DNA of 22,541 bases from Granulicella sp. (GTDB lineage: Bacteria; Acidobacteriota; Terriglobia; Terriglobales; Acidobacteriaceae): positions 6,138-28,678 of the forward strand of contig PKWK01000115.1 of the NCBI GenBank assembly GCA_003133205.1, read 5' to 3'. The position numbers and the translations under genes are program-made. The notes beneath the pieces were generated by a model. The model saw only the letters and a list, made by a program, of their open reading frames with translations. It was not told where the DNA came from and made no database searches. Shown one piece after another: positions 1-7,561 of the stretch. Position 1 is the first letter of the stretch; every line of letters begins with the position of its first letter.

Positions 1-1328
1 GAGGAGGTCCACTCCCAGACGTCGCCGAAGATTTGTTGCAGGCCGGGGAGGGCGGAGGCGCGGGTGGGGTGGAGGATGCCGGTTTCGAGGAGATTGGCGG
101 GGGTGGCGGCGATGGCGGAGGGTGTGAGCACGTTGGAACCCACCCTTTCCGATGAAGCCGGAAAGGATGGGCCACCCGGGTTTGTGGCGGGTGCGGGGTA
201 GGTGAGGAGGTTGGGGTGCTCGGGGGCACCGCGGAGGAGAGTGCCGAGTTGGGAGGCGGCGTATTCCCACTCGAACTCGGTGGGGAGGCGGGTGCCCGGG
301 GTGTGGCGGGCGGCCCAGCGGGCGTAGGCGTCGGCCTCGAAGAAGCTGAGGTGGCAGACGGGGGTCTCGGAGAGGTCGTCGAGGGACTGCCAGCCGTGGA
401 GGGTGTAGATGCGCCAGCCGGAGCGGGTTTCGGGGTCGGACTGCCAGTAGAGCGGGGCTTGCCAGGCTTGCTCGTGGATGGTGGTCCAGCCCTCGGAGAG
501 CCAGAGTTCGGGGCGGCGGTAGGCGTCGTCGTCCATGAAGGCGAGGTACTCGGCGCAGGTGACGGGGCGGTTGGCGAGGGAGAACGGCGCGATGTAGACG
601 GGGTGGCGCGGGGTCTCGTTGTCGAAGCAGAAGGATTCTGCGGAGTCGGGTTCGGGCGCGAAGCCGATCTGGGTAAGGCCGGGCGCGAAGCCGATCTGGG
701 TAAGGCCGGGCGAGAAGTCGATCCAGTCGAGCGGTGGGGCGATGCTGTCGGCAATCGAGAGACCGGGGGCGGGCTTGGCGGATGGCTCGCGGTAGGCGGG
801 GTGGAGCGGGTTGGTGAACAGGGCGTGCTTGATGTCGGTGGCGATGAGTTCCTGGTGCTGCTGCTCGTGCTCGAGTCCGAGGGCGATGCGGCGGGCGGCT
901 TCGGCGTTGGCGGGGAACTCGGGGGTTGCTTCGAGGAGGCGCGCGATGGCGGCGTCGACGTGGGCGCGATAGGCGAGGATGTCGGCGAGGGGCGGGCGGG
1001 AGAAGCTGGCGCGGAGCGACTTGGCGGGCATGTCGCCGAGCGAGTTGTAGTAGGAGTTGAAGAGCCAGTGGAAGTCGGGGTGGAAGTCCTGGTAGTCGGC
1101 GAGGAATTCGCGGAGGACGAAGGTTTCGAAGAACCAGGAGGTGTGGGCGAGGTGCCACTTCGCGGGGCTCGCCTCCGGACAGGACTGGACCATGAGGTCT
1201 TCGGGGGAGAGTGGGGCGGTGAGTGCGAGCGAGGCGGCGCGGACGCTGCGGTAGCGGGCCAGGAGATCCGAAGAAGCTGGAGGCGTTGAGGAGCCGGGGA
1301 TGGTCTGGCGTAAGGTTTGGAACTGCAT
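1..1328 (-). CDS. egtB: Ergothioneine biosynthesis protein EgtB (partial, C-terminus off the left edge)
   Basis: EgtB is the non-haem iron sulfoxide synthase that uses O2 to join (gamma-glutamyl)cysteine to trimethylhistidine in ergothioneine synthesis, in the cytoplasm. Reading the minus strand from the ATG at 1328 gives an open frame to position 1. The N-terminal DinB-like domain contains PAKWHLAHTSWFFE, with the first iron-ligand histidine. LEHEQQHQEL carries the HxxxH ligand pair. The C-terminal FGE-sulfatase-like domain shows CFDNETPRHPVYI, PVTCAEYLAFM, LPTEFEWEYA and, at the window edge, QQIFGDVWEWTS. The start is supported by an AGGAGG Shine-Dalgarno at 1338-1343, nine bases upstream. 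About 440 residues are present, close to the usual 400-450, so little is missing. An in-frame 27-bp duplication near 654-707 repeats GLTQIGFAP. The fold and role are secure; the exact thiol substrate cannot be read from sequence. Confidence 0.9.
   Translation of the reverse strand, partial: MQFQTLRQTIPGSSTPPASSDLLARYRSVRAASLALTAPLSPEDLMVQSCPEASPAKWHLAHTSWFFETFVLREFLADYQDFHPDFHWLFNSYYNSLGDMPAKSLRASFSRPPLADILAYRAHVDAAIARLLEATPEFPANAEAARRIALGLEHEQQHQELIATDIKHALFTNPLHPAYREPSAKPAPGLSIADSIAPPLDWIDFSPGLTQIGFAPGLTQIGFAPEPDSAESFCFDNETPRHPVYIAPFSLANRPVTCAEYLAFMDDDAYRRPELWLSEGWTTIHEQAWQAPLYWQSDPETRSGWRIYTLHGWQSLDDLSETPVCHLSFFEADAYARWAARHTPGTRLPTEFEWEYAASQLGTLLRGAPEHPNLLTYPAPATNPGGPSFPASSERVGSNVLTPSAIAATPANLLETGILHPTRASALPGLQQIFGDVWEWTS
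654..722. repeat. 27-bp in-frame tandem duplication inside egtB
   Basis: Two perfect 27-bp copies (654-680 and 681-707) are followed by a decayed partial third copy (708-722). On the coding strand each copy adds the nine residues GLTQIGFAP, so the reading frame is kept. The repeat lies just before the conserved FDNETPRH segment, at the entry to the catalytic domain. Confidence 0.9.
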
Positions 1329-1449
1329 GTTCCGGAGCCTCCTGCGGCTTAGGGTCAGCGTTTTCGATGCTAGCCGCTGGCCCGCGGTTGCAGATGCATC
1401 AGTATAGGGCGGCAAGTGGGAGAACGGGCAACGAGGAACGCAAAAGCAG

Positions 1450-1464
1450 ATTCCCTTCGGGAAT
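1450..1464 (-). terminator. Short hairpin downstream of the M1 peptidase gene
   Basis: ATTCCC-TTC-GGGAAT is a perfect 6-bp stem with a 3-base loop, about 27 bases past the peptidase stop codon. On the minus strand it is followed by CTGCTTTTGC, a weak T-run. It could end transcription of the peptidase gene before egtB, or be an interspersed palindrome. The rest of 1345-1490 holds nothing else I recognise. Confidence 0.3.
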
Positions 1465-1490
1465 GACAAACAAGGGGACAAATTGCGTCG

Positions 1491-3563
1491 TCAGGGGAGT
1501 TTGAGGGTGTTGTTGGTGCGGTTGTCGTCGGGGAGGACGCGGTCGGGGTCGATGGTGACGGTGGCGGCGGGCTTATTGCCGTGGAAGATGTAGGTGACGG
1601 TTGTTTTGGAGAGCCAGGCTTCGGTGGGAATGCGGATGCGGTCCTTGGCGCTGTCAGCGTAGGTGACTTCGAGGGTTGCAGGGAGGACTAGCGGGCGGCG
1701 GTTGGAGACGGTGACAGTCAGGCCGAGTGTGGGGTCGTTGTTGATGTAGGTTGCGGAGTCGACGGCGAGGTCGAGGGTCCAGTTGTTCATGAACCAGCCG
1801 CGCCAGAAGTAGCTGAGGTCTTCGCCGCCTTCGCTCTCCATGGTGCGGAAGAAGTCGGAGGGGCTGGGGTGCTTGTATGCCCAGTCGCGGATGTACTTGC
1901 GGAAGGCGCGGTCGAAGCGCTGGGGGCCGAGGATCTGCTCGCGGAGGAGGGTGAGGCCGTAGGCGGTTTTGAAGTACTGGACGGGGTGGCCGAGGGCTGC
2001 GGGGAAGGCATCGGCGAGGGTGAGGATGTTGGGGGCGGTGGGGTCGTCGAGGACTTTGAGTATGGTGTCGGGCGGGTTGCCGCCGGCGGAGTATTCGCCG
2101 TCGCGCTTGGGGCCGTAGACGCCGTGGTCGAAGTCGTCGGACTCGAAGGTGTCGATGAAGGTGTTGAAGCCCTCGTCCATGAAGGCCCAGCGGCGCTCGT
2201 TGGAGCCGACAATCATGGGGAACCAGGTGTGGCCGATCTCGTGGGCGGTGATCCAGAAGAGTTGCTTGCTCTGATCGTGAATGCCGTCGAAGGCCATGCC
2301 GGGGTATTCCATGCCGGTGGAGAAGCTGGCGACGTTGATGGCGGCGGGGTAGGGGTAGGGGAACCAGCGGCGGGAGAAATCTTCGGCGGCGTCTTTGAGG
2401 TATTCGGTGGAGCGGGACCAGCCGTCGGGGCCGACGCTCTCGACCGGGTAGACGGACATGGCGAGGGGGATTTTGCCTGAGGCGAGGGAGTTGGCGGGGT
2501 GGTCGTTCGGATCGTTGGGGAGGTTGATGCGGGCGGCGTCCCAGACGAAGGTGGGCGAGGCGGAGAAGACTACGTCGCGGGTGTGGTCCATGTGGAAGTG
2601 CCAGGTTAGGGTACCGGTTTGTTTGGGACGGCTGGCGGGGTCGGTGGTTTCTTTGGGGGTGCGGATGTAGACGGTCTTGTCGGAGTGGCGGGCTTGTTCG
2701 AGGCGCGCGATTTGTTTGGCGGTGAGGACTTCGGTGGGGTTCGTGAGTTCGCCGGTGCCTGCGACCAGGAAGTTGGGGGGAACCGTGACGGAATAGTCGA
2801 AGTTGCCGTATTCGAGGTAGAACTCGCTGCCGATGTAGGGGAGGGTGTCCCAGCCGCGGAGGTCGTCGTAAACGCACATGCGCGGGTACCACTGGGCGAT
2901 GTCGTAGATTTCGCCGTGCTCGGCTGCTCCCCAGGAGGTGCGGCCTCCCCACTCGCCGGGGATGGCGTAGTGGTAGCGCATGTGGATGCGGAGGGCGGTG
3001 TGGGGCTTGAGGGAAGTGGCGAGGCGGAGCTGCATGCGGGTGTCGTCGACGAGATAGTCGGCCTTGGTGGCGGGGGTGGGGCCGGTGGCGCCGGGCTGGG
3101 TCTGGACGGATTCGAAGACGATGCCTTCGGTGTGGTTTTCGGCGCGTGGAGGCAGGGTAGGCTGGCCGGGACGCGGCGGGCGGCGTGGGCCAGTGTCGCC
3201 GAGGTTGTGCTCGCGGGAATCGCGGCGGTAGGAGTTCTGCTCGAGGAGGATCCAGAGACTGGGGAGGGTGTCGGGCGAGTTGTTGGTGTAGGTGATGATC
3301 TCGTCGTTGGTGAGGAGCTTGGCGACGGGGTCGAGGTTGGCGTGCATCGCATAGTCGGCTTCGTTCTGCCAGTAGGCGGGGCCAGGTGCGCCGGAGCCGG
3401 AGCGGTAGCTGTTGACCGGCTGGGGGAGTGTGAGCGGGGCGAAGGTGATGCGAGGGTCGTAGGTCGGGGGAGCGGTGGTCTGGGTGGCAGCCGGGGCGGC
3501 GAGCAGCGCGAGGAGGAGCAGGAACGGCGCGCGTGAGGGAGACACGTGTGGGTCCTTGATCAC
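1491..3563 (-). CDS. Secreted M1-family zinc metallopeptidase
   Basis: This 690-residue protein is a gluzincin aminopeptidase-like enzyme, expected to cleave residues from the N-terminus of peptides outside the cytoplasm. The zinc site is HEIGH (residues 441-445) followed 18 residues later by the glutamate of MDEGFN (about 464), giving HExxH-x18-E. GMEYPG at about 417-422 occupies the place of the M1 GxMEN substrate-binding motif, but in a non-canonical form. The N-terminus has a hydrophobic stretch (FLLLLALLAAPAA, about 14-26) typical of a signal peptide. The start codon is GTG at 3563, preceded by GGAGAAGAGAA. The gene is 97 bases downstream of hscB on the same strand and might be read through from the isc cluster, though no functional link is known. 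Substrate range is unknown. Confidence 0.85.
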   Translation of the reverse strand: MIKDPHVSPSRAPFLLLLALLAAPAATQTTAPPTYDPRITFAPLTLPQPVNSYRSGSGAPGPAYWQNEADYAMHANLDPVAKLLTNDEIITYTNNSPDTLPSLWILLEQNSYRRDSREHNLGDTGPRRPPRPGQPTLPPRAENHTEGIVFESVQTQPGATGPTPATKADYLVDDTRMQLRLATSLKPHTALRIHMRYHYAIPGEWGGRTSWGAAEHGEIYDIAQWYPRMCVYDDLRGWDTLPYIGSEFYLEYGNFDYSVTVPPNFLVAGTGELTNPTEVLTAKQIARLEQARHSDKTVYIRTPKETTDPASRPKQTGTLTWHFHMDHTRDVVFSASPTFVWDAARINLPNDPNDHPANSLASGKIPLAMSVYPVESVGPDGWSRSTEYLKDAAEDFSRRWFPYPYPAAINVASFSTGMEYPGMAFDGIHDQSKQLFWITAHEIGHTWFPMIVGSNERRWAFMDEGFNTFIDTFESDDFDHGVYGPKRDGEYSAGGNPPDTILKVLDDPTAPNILTLADAFPAALGHPVQYFKTAYGLTLLREQILGPQRFDRAFRKYIRDWAYKHPSPSDFFRTMESEGGEDLSYFWRGWFMNNWTLDLAVDSATYINNDPTLGLTVTVSNRRPLVLPATLEVTYADSAKDRIRIPTEAWLSKTTVTYIFHGNKPAATVTIDPDRVLPDDNRTNNTLKLP

Positions 3564-3660
3564 TTCTCTTCTCCGGGGCTTCGTTGGAGGCGTGTGGCTA
3601 TGGGTATGAGTCTATGCGATGCGTGGCGATTGCGGAAAAGTGGATTGAGGGTGTGGGGCT

Positions 3661-4290
3661 TTACGACTCGAGGGCGTCGTTGACGTCGCGGACGAGGTTG
3701 CGGAGATAGCTGCGGCGGTTGAGCAGGGCAACCATGGCGTCGCGGGCGGCGGCTTTGGCGGCAGTGTTGCTGGCGTTGAGGGCGGCGTCCCATCGGGACC
3801 AGAGAGTTTCGAGTTCGGTCTGCGTGGTGGCCATCTTGGCGTCGAAGGTGGACTTGGCGGCGAGGAGATCTTTGCGAAGCTGGGGGTCGTCTTCGCCCAT
3901 CTTCTTGGCCATGCGCATCTCTTCGAGCTGCATGTTGAGTTCGAAGGCCTCTTCGAGGAGGTCCTCAGGGACGATCTGCTTCTTGGCTAGGCCGGTGGTG
4001 CGGGCCGCTTCGGTGGCGGACTTGGACTGCTCTTCGAGCTCGACGCCTTCGAGCTTGAGGAGGTATTCGGTGCGGGCGATGGGGTCTTTGAGGGTACGGT
4101 AGGCGTCGTTGAGGCGAGAGGATTCGGCGAGGGCGGCGGCTTGCTCGGCGGGGGGCTTGGCAGCGAAGCGGTCGGGGTGGAGCTTGCGGCTCAGGGCGTA
4201 GAAGGATTTCTCGAGGGCTGGGGTGTCGATCACCAGGTGCGCGGGGAGGGAGAAGATTTCGAAGTAGGTGCGGGGGGAAGCGTCTGCCAT
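3661..4290 (-). CDS. hscB: Fe-S cluster co-chaperone HscB (J-domain protein)
   Basis: HscB delivers cluster-loaded IscU to its Hsp70 partner (HscA) and stimulates that ATPase during transfer of Fe-S clusters to target proteins. The protein has 209 residues. Its N-terminal J domain contains YFEIFSLP, then the diagnostic HPD triad in KLHPDRF (residues 38-40) and LNDAYRTLKDPIARTEYLL. The C-terminal part is a helical bundle with EDLLEEAFELNMQLEEMR, matching the HscB domain that binds IscU. Its ATG is three bases after the hicB stop on the same strand, so it is probably translated from the same message as hicAB and the upstream isc genes. No hscA gene is visible in the window, so the partner is either DnaK or an HscA encoded elsewhere. 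Confidence 0.9.
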   Translation of the reverse strand: MADASPRTYFEIFSLPAHLVIDTPALEKSFYALSRKLHPDRFAAKPPAEQAAALAESSRLNDAYRTLKDPIARTEYLLKLEGVELEEQSKSATEAARTTGLAKKQIVPEDLLEEAFELNMQLEEMRMAKKMGEDDPQLRKDLLAAKSTFDAKMATTQTELETLWSRWDAALNASNTAAKAAARDAMVALLNRRSYLRNLVRDVNDALES

Positions 4291-4293
4291 GGA

Positions 4294-4518
4294 CTAGGCG
4301 GCGACCTCTACTTCAACACGGGCTGCGATGGTCGTGGGTTCCGGTATCGGTAGGCCCTGTTCGAGGAGCTCTTCAACATAGATTTTTATGCCGTCACGAA
4401 TAAGAATCGCTACTTCTTCTTGCGTCTCTGCGGCGACACCGAGACCAGGAAGGTCGGGAGCATAGGCGCCCCAACCGCCGTCCTTGCCACGCTCGTAGAT
4501 GACCAAATAATCTCGCAT
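4294..4518 (-). CDS. hicB: HicB-family antitoxin
   Basis: HicB binds and neutralises the HicA mRNA interferase and usually represses the operon. This 74-residue protein has the HicB opening YLVIYERGKDGGWGAYAPDL followed by PGLGVAAETQEEV and a helix ending in YVEELLEQG. That is the partly degraded RNase H fold of HicB proteins. I see no extra ribbon-helix-helix or HTH domain at the C-terminus, so DNA binding would depend on another protein or be absent. The start ATG directly follows the hicA stop with no spacer, which suggests coupled translation. The toxin gene comes first, a common hicAB order. Confidence 0.85.
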   Translation of the reverse strand: MRDYLVIYERGKDGGWGAYAPDLPGLGVAAETQEEVAILIRDGIKIYVEELLEQGLPIPEPTTIAARVEVEVAA

Positions 4519-4707
4519 CTATTTGTCCAGACCTGCTTGCCTAAGAATACTCTTTACGGTGCCTTCGGGAAGGTCTTTTGCGCCGTGATAAGCGACGACT
4601 ACGATGCCCGGCTTAGTGGGGTGCTGGTAGATGTGGTGGCTTCCGCTTGAGCGCTTCCAGTACCAACCATCCTTCTCGATCAGCTTGGTGATGTCTCGGT
4701 ACTTCAT
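4519..4707 (-). CDS. hicA: HicA-family mRNA interferase toxin
   Basis: HicA is a small double-stranded-RNA-binding-fold ribonuclease that cleaves mRNA when free of HicB. The protein is 62 residues, with the family pattern WYWKRSSGSHHIYQHP. The catalytic histidine is expected at H24 of the G-S-H motif. VVVAYHGAKDLPEGTVKSILRQAGL is the usual C-terminal half. The pair sits between iscA and hscB, inside the Fe-S cluster genes. The Shine-Dalgarno GGGAG immediately upstream lies in a 7-bp hairpin stem (4710-4733), which may limit translation of the toxin. Confidence 0.87.
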   Translation of the reverse strand: MKYRDITKLIEKDGWYWKRSSGSHHIYQHPTKPGIVVVAYHGAKDLPEGTVKSILRQAGLDK

Positions 4708-4709
4708 TG

Positions 4710-4733
4710 CTCTCCCTTGGATTCGCGGGAGAG
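4710..4733 (-). promoter_or_regulatory. Hairpin covering the hicA ribosome-binding site
   Basis: CTCTCCC (4710-4716) and GGGAGAG (4727-4733) on the plus strand form a perfect 7-bp stem with a 10-base loop. In the minus-strand transcript the 3' arm reads GGGAGAG and ends two bases before the hicA ATG, so the arm contains the Shine-Dalgarno. The structure could hide the toxin's start signal, or act as a weak end for iscA transcripts; there is no T-run after it. Confidence 0.5.
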
Positions 4734-4770
4734 ATTACCATTTTCGATTTCGTACACAAGCGGAATCTTA

Positions 4771-5253
4771 CTATGTGGAGAAGCTGGAGCCGCAGCCGCA
4801 GGATTTGGTGGAGTGGGGGTTGATGAAGTTGAAGCCCTGGCGCATGAGGGTTTCTTCGTAGTCGAGGATCATGCCGTGGAGGTAGATGAAGCTCTTGGGG
4901 TCGACGAAGATGCGGATGGGCGGCGCGTCGGTGAGCGCGGGGTCGAGGTGCGTCTGGGGGAAGGCGTAGACGCGATCGCGCTCGCGGGGCTGGGTGTCGA
5001 ACTTGATGGAGTAGCTGAGGCCGGAGCAGCCGCCTCCGGTGATGCCGACGCGGAGGCCGCCGGCGTTGGGGGTGATGCCCTCCTTGGCCATGGCGACGCG
5101 GATGCGGTTGAGGGCGCGTACCGTGAGCCGGATGCTCTTGGTGCCGTCAGATTCGCCGTCGGCGGTGAGGATGGGCGAGGGTGGGGCTGCGGCGACCGTG
5201 GGGGCGGCTACGGCGCCTTTTGGGGTTTCGGTTTGGAGTGTGACCATGGACAT
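4771..5253 (-). CDS. iscA: A-type iron-sulfur carrier protein (IscA/ErpA-like)
   Basis: A-type carriers bind iron or an Fe-S cluster and pass it to target apoproteins. The three ligand cysteines are visible: one in GGGCSGLSYSIKFD and two in the C-terminal SCGCGSSF. The core (about residues 40-160) begins at IRLTVRALNRIRVAMAKEG. A low-complexity Ala/Pro-rich N-terminal extension of about 40 residues precedes it, longer than the roughly 107-residue E. coli proteins. I place the start at the ATG at 5253 (or 5247). A longer frame back to 5322 would begin inside an interspersed palindrome and is rejected. The gene is downstream of iscU in the isc cluster. IscA, ErpA and SufA cannot be separated by sequence alone; the context favours iscA. 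Confidence 0.87.
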   Translation of the reverse strand: MSMVTLQTETPKGAVAAPTVAAAPPSPILTADGESDGTKSIRLTVRALNRIRVAMAKEGITPNAGGLRVGITGGGCSGLSYSIKFDTQPRERDRVYAFPQTHLDPALTDAPPIRIFVDPKSFIYLHGMILDYEETLMRQGFNFINPHSTKSCGCGSSFST

Positions 5254-5306
5254 ATTTGGATCCGAATCGTGATGCGGGTTGCGGGGCAGGACTGAAAGCA
5301 TCTCCC

Positions 5307-5362
5307 GGGGGCTAAAGCCCACCTGGTTCTTGCCCGCGGAGTGCCGGGACTAAAGTCCCGGC
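5307..5362. repeat. Interspersed palindromes between iscU and iscA
   Basis: GGGGGCTAAAGCCC (5307-5320) and GCCGGGACTAAAGTCCCGGC (5343-5362) are inverted repeats sharing the centre CTAAAG. The same kind of palindrome occurs at 5975-5986, 6010-6027, 7488-7501 and 7523-7540, always between isc genes. They look like a REP-type interspersed family; each could fold in RNA, but none has a terminator T-run. Confidence 0.75.
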
Positions 5363-5477
5363 CTATCTCAGAAGCAACGGCAAATGCGGGGGTTCTTCCC
5401 CTTCTCTCCGCTCAGGGTCAGAATGACAATACTGAGAAGGATTGCGCGGTCTGAATGGAGCGGCCCCCCCGCGGTTC

Positions 5478-5900
5478 TTAGTGTGCTGCGGCTACGGCGG
5501 CGTGGACCTCTTCGGTTACGTTGTTCTTCTTCTTCCAGTCGCCGATGGCGGCGCGGATGGCGTCTTCGGCGAGGACCGAACAGTGGATCTTGACCGGCGG
5601 CAGGGCGAGTTCCTTGACGATGTCGGTGTTCGAGATGGTGAGGGCCTCGGCGACGGTCTTGCCCTTGACCCACTCGGTGGCGAGGGAGCTGGAGGCGATG
5701 GCCGAGCCGCAGCCGAAGGTCTTGAACTTGGCGTCCTCGATGACCTGGGTTTTGGGGTTGACGCGGATCTGGAGGCGCATGACGTCGCCGCACTCCGGCG
5801 CGCCGACGAGGCCGGTGCCAACCTCGGACGCGCTCTTGTCCAGGGTGCCAACGTTGCGGGGATTCTCGTAGTGGTCTACTACCTTGTCGCTATATGCCAT
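5478..5900 (-). CDS. iscU: Fe-S cluster scaffold protein IscU
   Basis: IscU is the scaffold on which IscS-derived sulfur and iron are assembled into a [2Fe-2S] cluster. The 140-residue protein carries all three ligand cysteines: C37 in APECGD, C64 in FGCGSAIASSS and C107 in IHCSVLAEDAI. It also has the LPPVK motif (100-104) recognised by the Hsp70 chaperone. Conserved D39 follows C37. The start at 5900 gives the standard opening MAYSDKVVDHYENPRNVG and is preceded by GGAGAAAAAA. It lies between iscS and iscA on the same strand, separated from each by about 220 bases of repeat-rich spacer. Confidence 0.95.
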   Translation of the reverse strand: MAYSDKVVDHYENPRNVGTLDKSASEVGTGLVGAPECGDVMRLQIRVNPKTQVIEDAKFKTFGCGSAIASSSLATEWVKGKTVAEALTISNTDIVKELALPPVKIHCSVLAEDAIRAAIGDWKKKNNVTEEVHAAVAAAH

Positions 5901-5974
5901 TTTTTTCTCCTCGTTCGTCGCTATTGGTTAGATGTTTTTCCCGTGCTTCGGGTGCATTCGTGCGAGCACCCCCG

Positions 5975-6027
5975 GGGCTAAAGCCCTTCAAGTTTCCTAC
6001 GCCGTATTCGTGGGGCTGAAGCCCCAC
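5975..6027. repeat. Interspersed palindromes between iscS and iscU
   Basis: GGGCTAAAGCCC (5975-5986) and GTGGGGCTGAAGCCCCAC (6010-6027) are two more members of the CTAAAG/CTGAAG-centred palindrome family. They lie directly beside the 16-bp tandem array at 6028-6120. Confidence 0.7.
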
Positions 6028-6120
6028 GCTAATCCCGTAAAACCTAAATTCCACAAAACCTAAATTCCACAAAACCTAGATTCCACAAAACCTAGATTCC
6101 ATAAAACCTAATCCCATAGA
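6028..6120. repeat. 16-bp tandem repeat array (minisatellite) between iscS and iscU
   Basis: Four clear units start at 6043, 6059, 6075 and 6091. The unit is CCTAAATTCCACAAAA; later copies change to CCTAGATTCC and CATAAAA. Variant half-units with CTAATCCC flank both ends (6028-6042 and 6107-6120). The array stops three bases before the iscS stop codon. It is AT-rich within a GC-rich region, has no spacers and so is not a CRISPR, and I see no coding function. Confidence 0.9.
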
Positions 6121-6123
6121 ACG

Positions 6124-7446
6124 TTAGTGCGTGGCCCATTCGATCTTGGTTAGGTCGATGCCTTCTTTGACCATCTCGTAGAGCGGAGACAGTTCGCGGA
6201 GTTTGAGGACTACATCGATGATTTTGTTGGCGACGTAGTCGACTTCGGCTTTGGTGTTGAAGCGGCCGAGGCCGAAGCGGATCGATGAGTGGGCTATCTC
6301 GTCGCCGAGGCCCAGGGCCTTGAGGACGTAGCTGGGTTCGAGCGTGGCCGAGGTGCAGGCCGAGCCGGACGAGACAGCGATGTCGTTGATGCCCATGAGC
6401 AGCGATTCGCCCTCGACGTAGACGAAGCTCATGTTCAGGTTGCCGGGCAGGTGGTGTTCCATGTTGCCGTTGACCTGGACGTAGTCGAGCGAGTTTTCGA
6501 GCTTGGCGCGGAGGTAGTCGCGTAGTTCAGTTTCGCGCTTGGCTTCGGCTTCCATCTCGTTCATGCAGATCTCGCAGGCTGCGCCGAGGCCGACGATGCC
6601 GGGGACGTTGAGCGTGCCGGAACGCATACCGCGCTCGTGGCCTCCGCCGTTGATCTGCTCGGTGATCTGGACACGCGGGTTGCGGCGGCGAACGTAGAGG
6701 GCTCCGACTCCCTTGGGGCCGTAGAGTTTGTGTGCTGAGATGCTGAGGACGTCGATGTTATCGGCCTGGACGTCGACCGGGATCTTGCCGACGGCCTGGA
6801 CCGCGTCAGTGTGGAAGAGGACGCCCTTCTCGTGGCAGATCTTGCCGATCTCGCGGATGGGCTGGATGACGCCGATTTCGTTATTGGCGTACATGATGGA
6901 GACGAGGATAGTCTTGTCGGGGCCTTCGGTGACGATGGCGCGCTTGAGGTCTTCGACGTCGATGAGGCCGTCGGCCTGGACGGGGAGATAGGTGACGCGG
7001 TAGCCCATCTTCTCGAGCTTCTTGCAGGTGTCGAGGACGGCCTTGTGCTCGGTGACCTGGGTGATGATGTGGTTGCCGCGCTCGCGGTACATCTCGGCGA
7101 TGCCCTTGAGCGCGAGGTTGTCGGACTCGGTGGCGCCGGAGGTGAAGATGATCTCCTTGGCGGTTGCGCCGATGAGTTTGGCGATCTGGCCGCGGGCGAT
7201 CTCGACAGCGGCTTCCGCCTCCCAGCCGAACTGGTGGTTGCGGCTGGCGGCGTTGCCGAACTTGCCGGTGAAGTAGGGCATCATGGCTTCGAGCACGCGG
7301 GGATCCATCGGCGTGGTGGCGTGGTTGTCCATGTAGAGGGGAAGGTGCACGCCCTCGGGCAACGGGGTTGCGGAGTTGGTGATGACGACTCCGGTGCTGT
7401 TGGTGCCGCTGACCGCGCCGTTCTGGCTGCCGTTTTCAATGCTCAT
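6124..7446 (-). CDS. iscS: Cysteine desulfurase IscS
   Basis: IscS is a PLP enzyme that removes sulfur from L-cysteine as a persulfide and passes it to IscU. The 440-residue protein opens its catalytic core at [16 protein letters not shown]. It shows [14 protein letters not shown], the PLP-stacking histidine in TEHKAVLDT (H134), the aspartate in [10 protein letters not shown], the PLP-binding lysine K240 in [12 protein letters not shown], and the sulfur-carrying C364 in [14 protein letters not shown]. The active-site loop length places it in the group I (IscS/NifS) type. An N-terminal extension of about 30 Ser/Thr/Asn-rich residues precedes the core. The ATG at 7446 has AGAGGAGC seven bases upstream, supporting this start. 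It is followed by a repeat array and then iscU. Confidence 0.95.
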   Translation of the reverse strand: MSIENGSQNGAVSGTNSTGVVITNSATPLPEGVHLPLYMDNHATTPMDPRVLEAMMPYFTGKFGNAASRNHQFGWEAEAAVEIARGQIAKLIGATAKEIIFTSGATESDNLALKGIAEMYRERGNHIITQVTEHKAVLDTCKKLEKMGYRVTYLPVQADGLIDVEDLKRAIVTEGPDKTILVSIMYANNEIGVIQPIREIGKICHEKGVLFHTDAVQAVGKIPVDVQADNIDVLSISAHKLYGPKGVGALYVRRRNPRVQITEQINGGGHERGMRSGTLNVPGIVGLGAACEICMNEMEAEAKRETELRDYLRAKLENSLDYVQVNGNMEHHLPGNLNMSFVYVEGESLLMGINDIAVSSGSACTSATLEPSYVLKALGLGDEIAHSSIRFGLGRFNTKAEVDYVANKIIDVVLKLRELSPLYEMVKEGIDLTKIEWATH

Positions 7447-7487
7447 TTGTGTTGCTCCTCTGTAGTTCGAATCTCTGAATTGCCCCA

Positions 7488-7540
7488 GGGGCTAAAGCCC
7501 CAAAATCTTTGCGGCGCTCATGGACGGGCTAAAGCCCGTC
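7488..7540. repeat. Interspersed palindromes between iscR and iscS
   Basis: GGGGCTAAAGCCCC (7488-7501) and GACGGGCTAAAGCCCGTC (7523-7540) are perfect or near-perfect inverted repeats of the same family as those at 5307 and 5975. They occupy most of the 115-base spacer. Confidence 0.75.
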
Positions 7541-7561
7541 CCCTATCAAAACCCTGCCGTC

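Noticed and set aside
216..1289. Long plus-strand frame of 357 codons, Gly/Val/Glu-rich
   Set aside because: It is the antisense shadow of egtB. The minus-strand frame has clear EgtB motifs and a Shine-Dalgarno, while this one has only low-complexity composition.
1654..2952. Minus-strand frame of 432 codons, Arg/Pro/His-rich
   Set aside because: It is an out-of-frame reading of the M1 peptidase gene in high-GC DNA; the correct frame carries HExxH-x18-E.
4771..5322. Longer form of the iscA product starting at GTG 5322
   Set aside because: The extra N-terminus would begin inside an interspersed palindrome (5307-5320) and lacks a ribosome-binding signal; ATG 5253 is more likely.
6028..6120. 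Possible CRISPR array
   Set aside because: The 16-bp units are directly adjacent with no spacers, and no cas gene is nearby; it is a simple tandem repeat.
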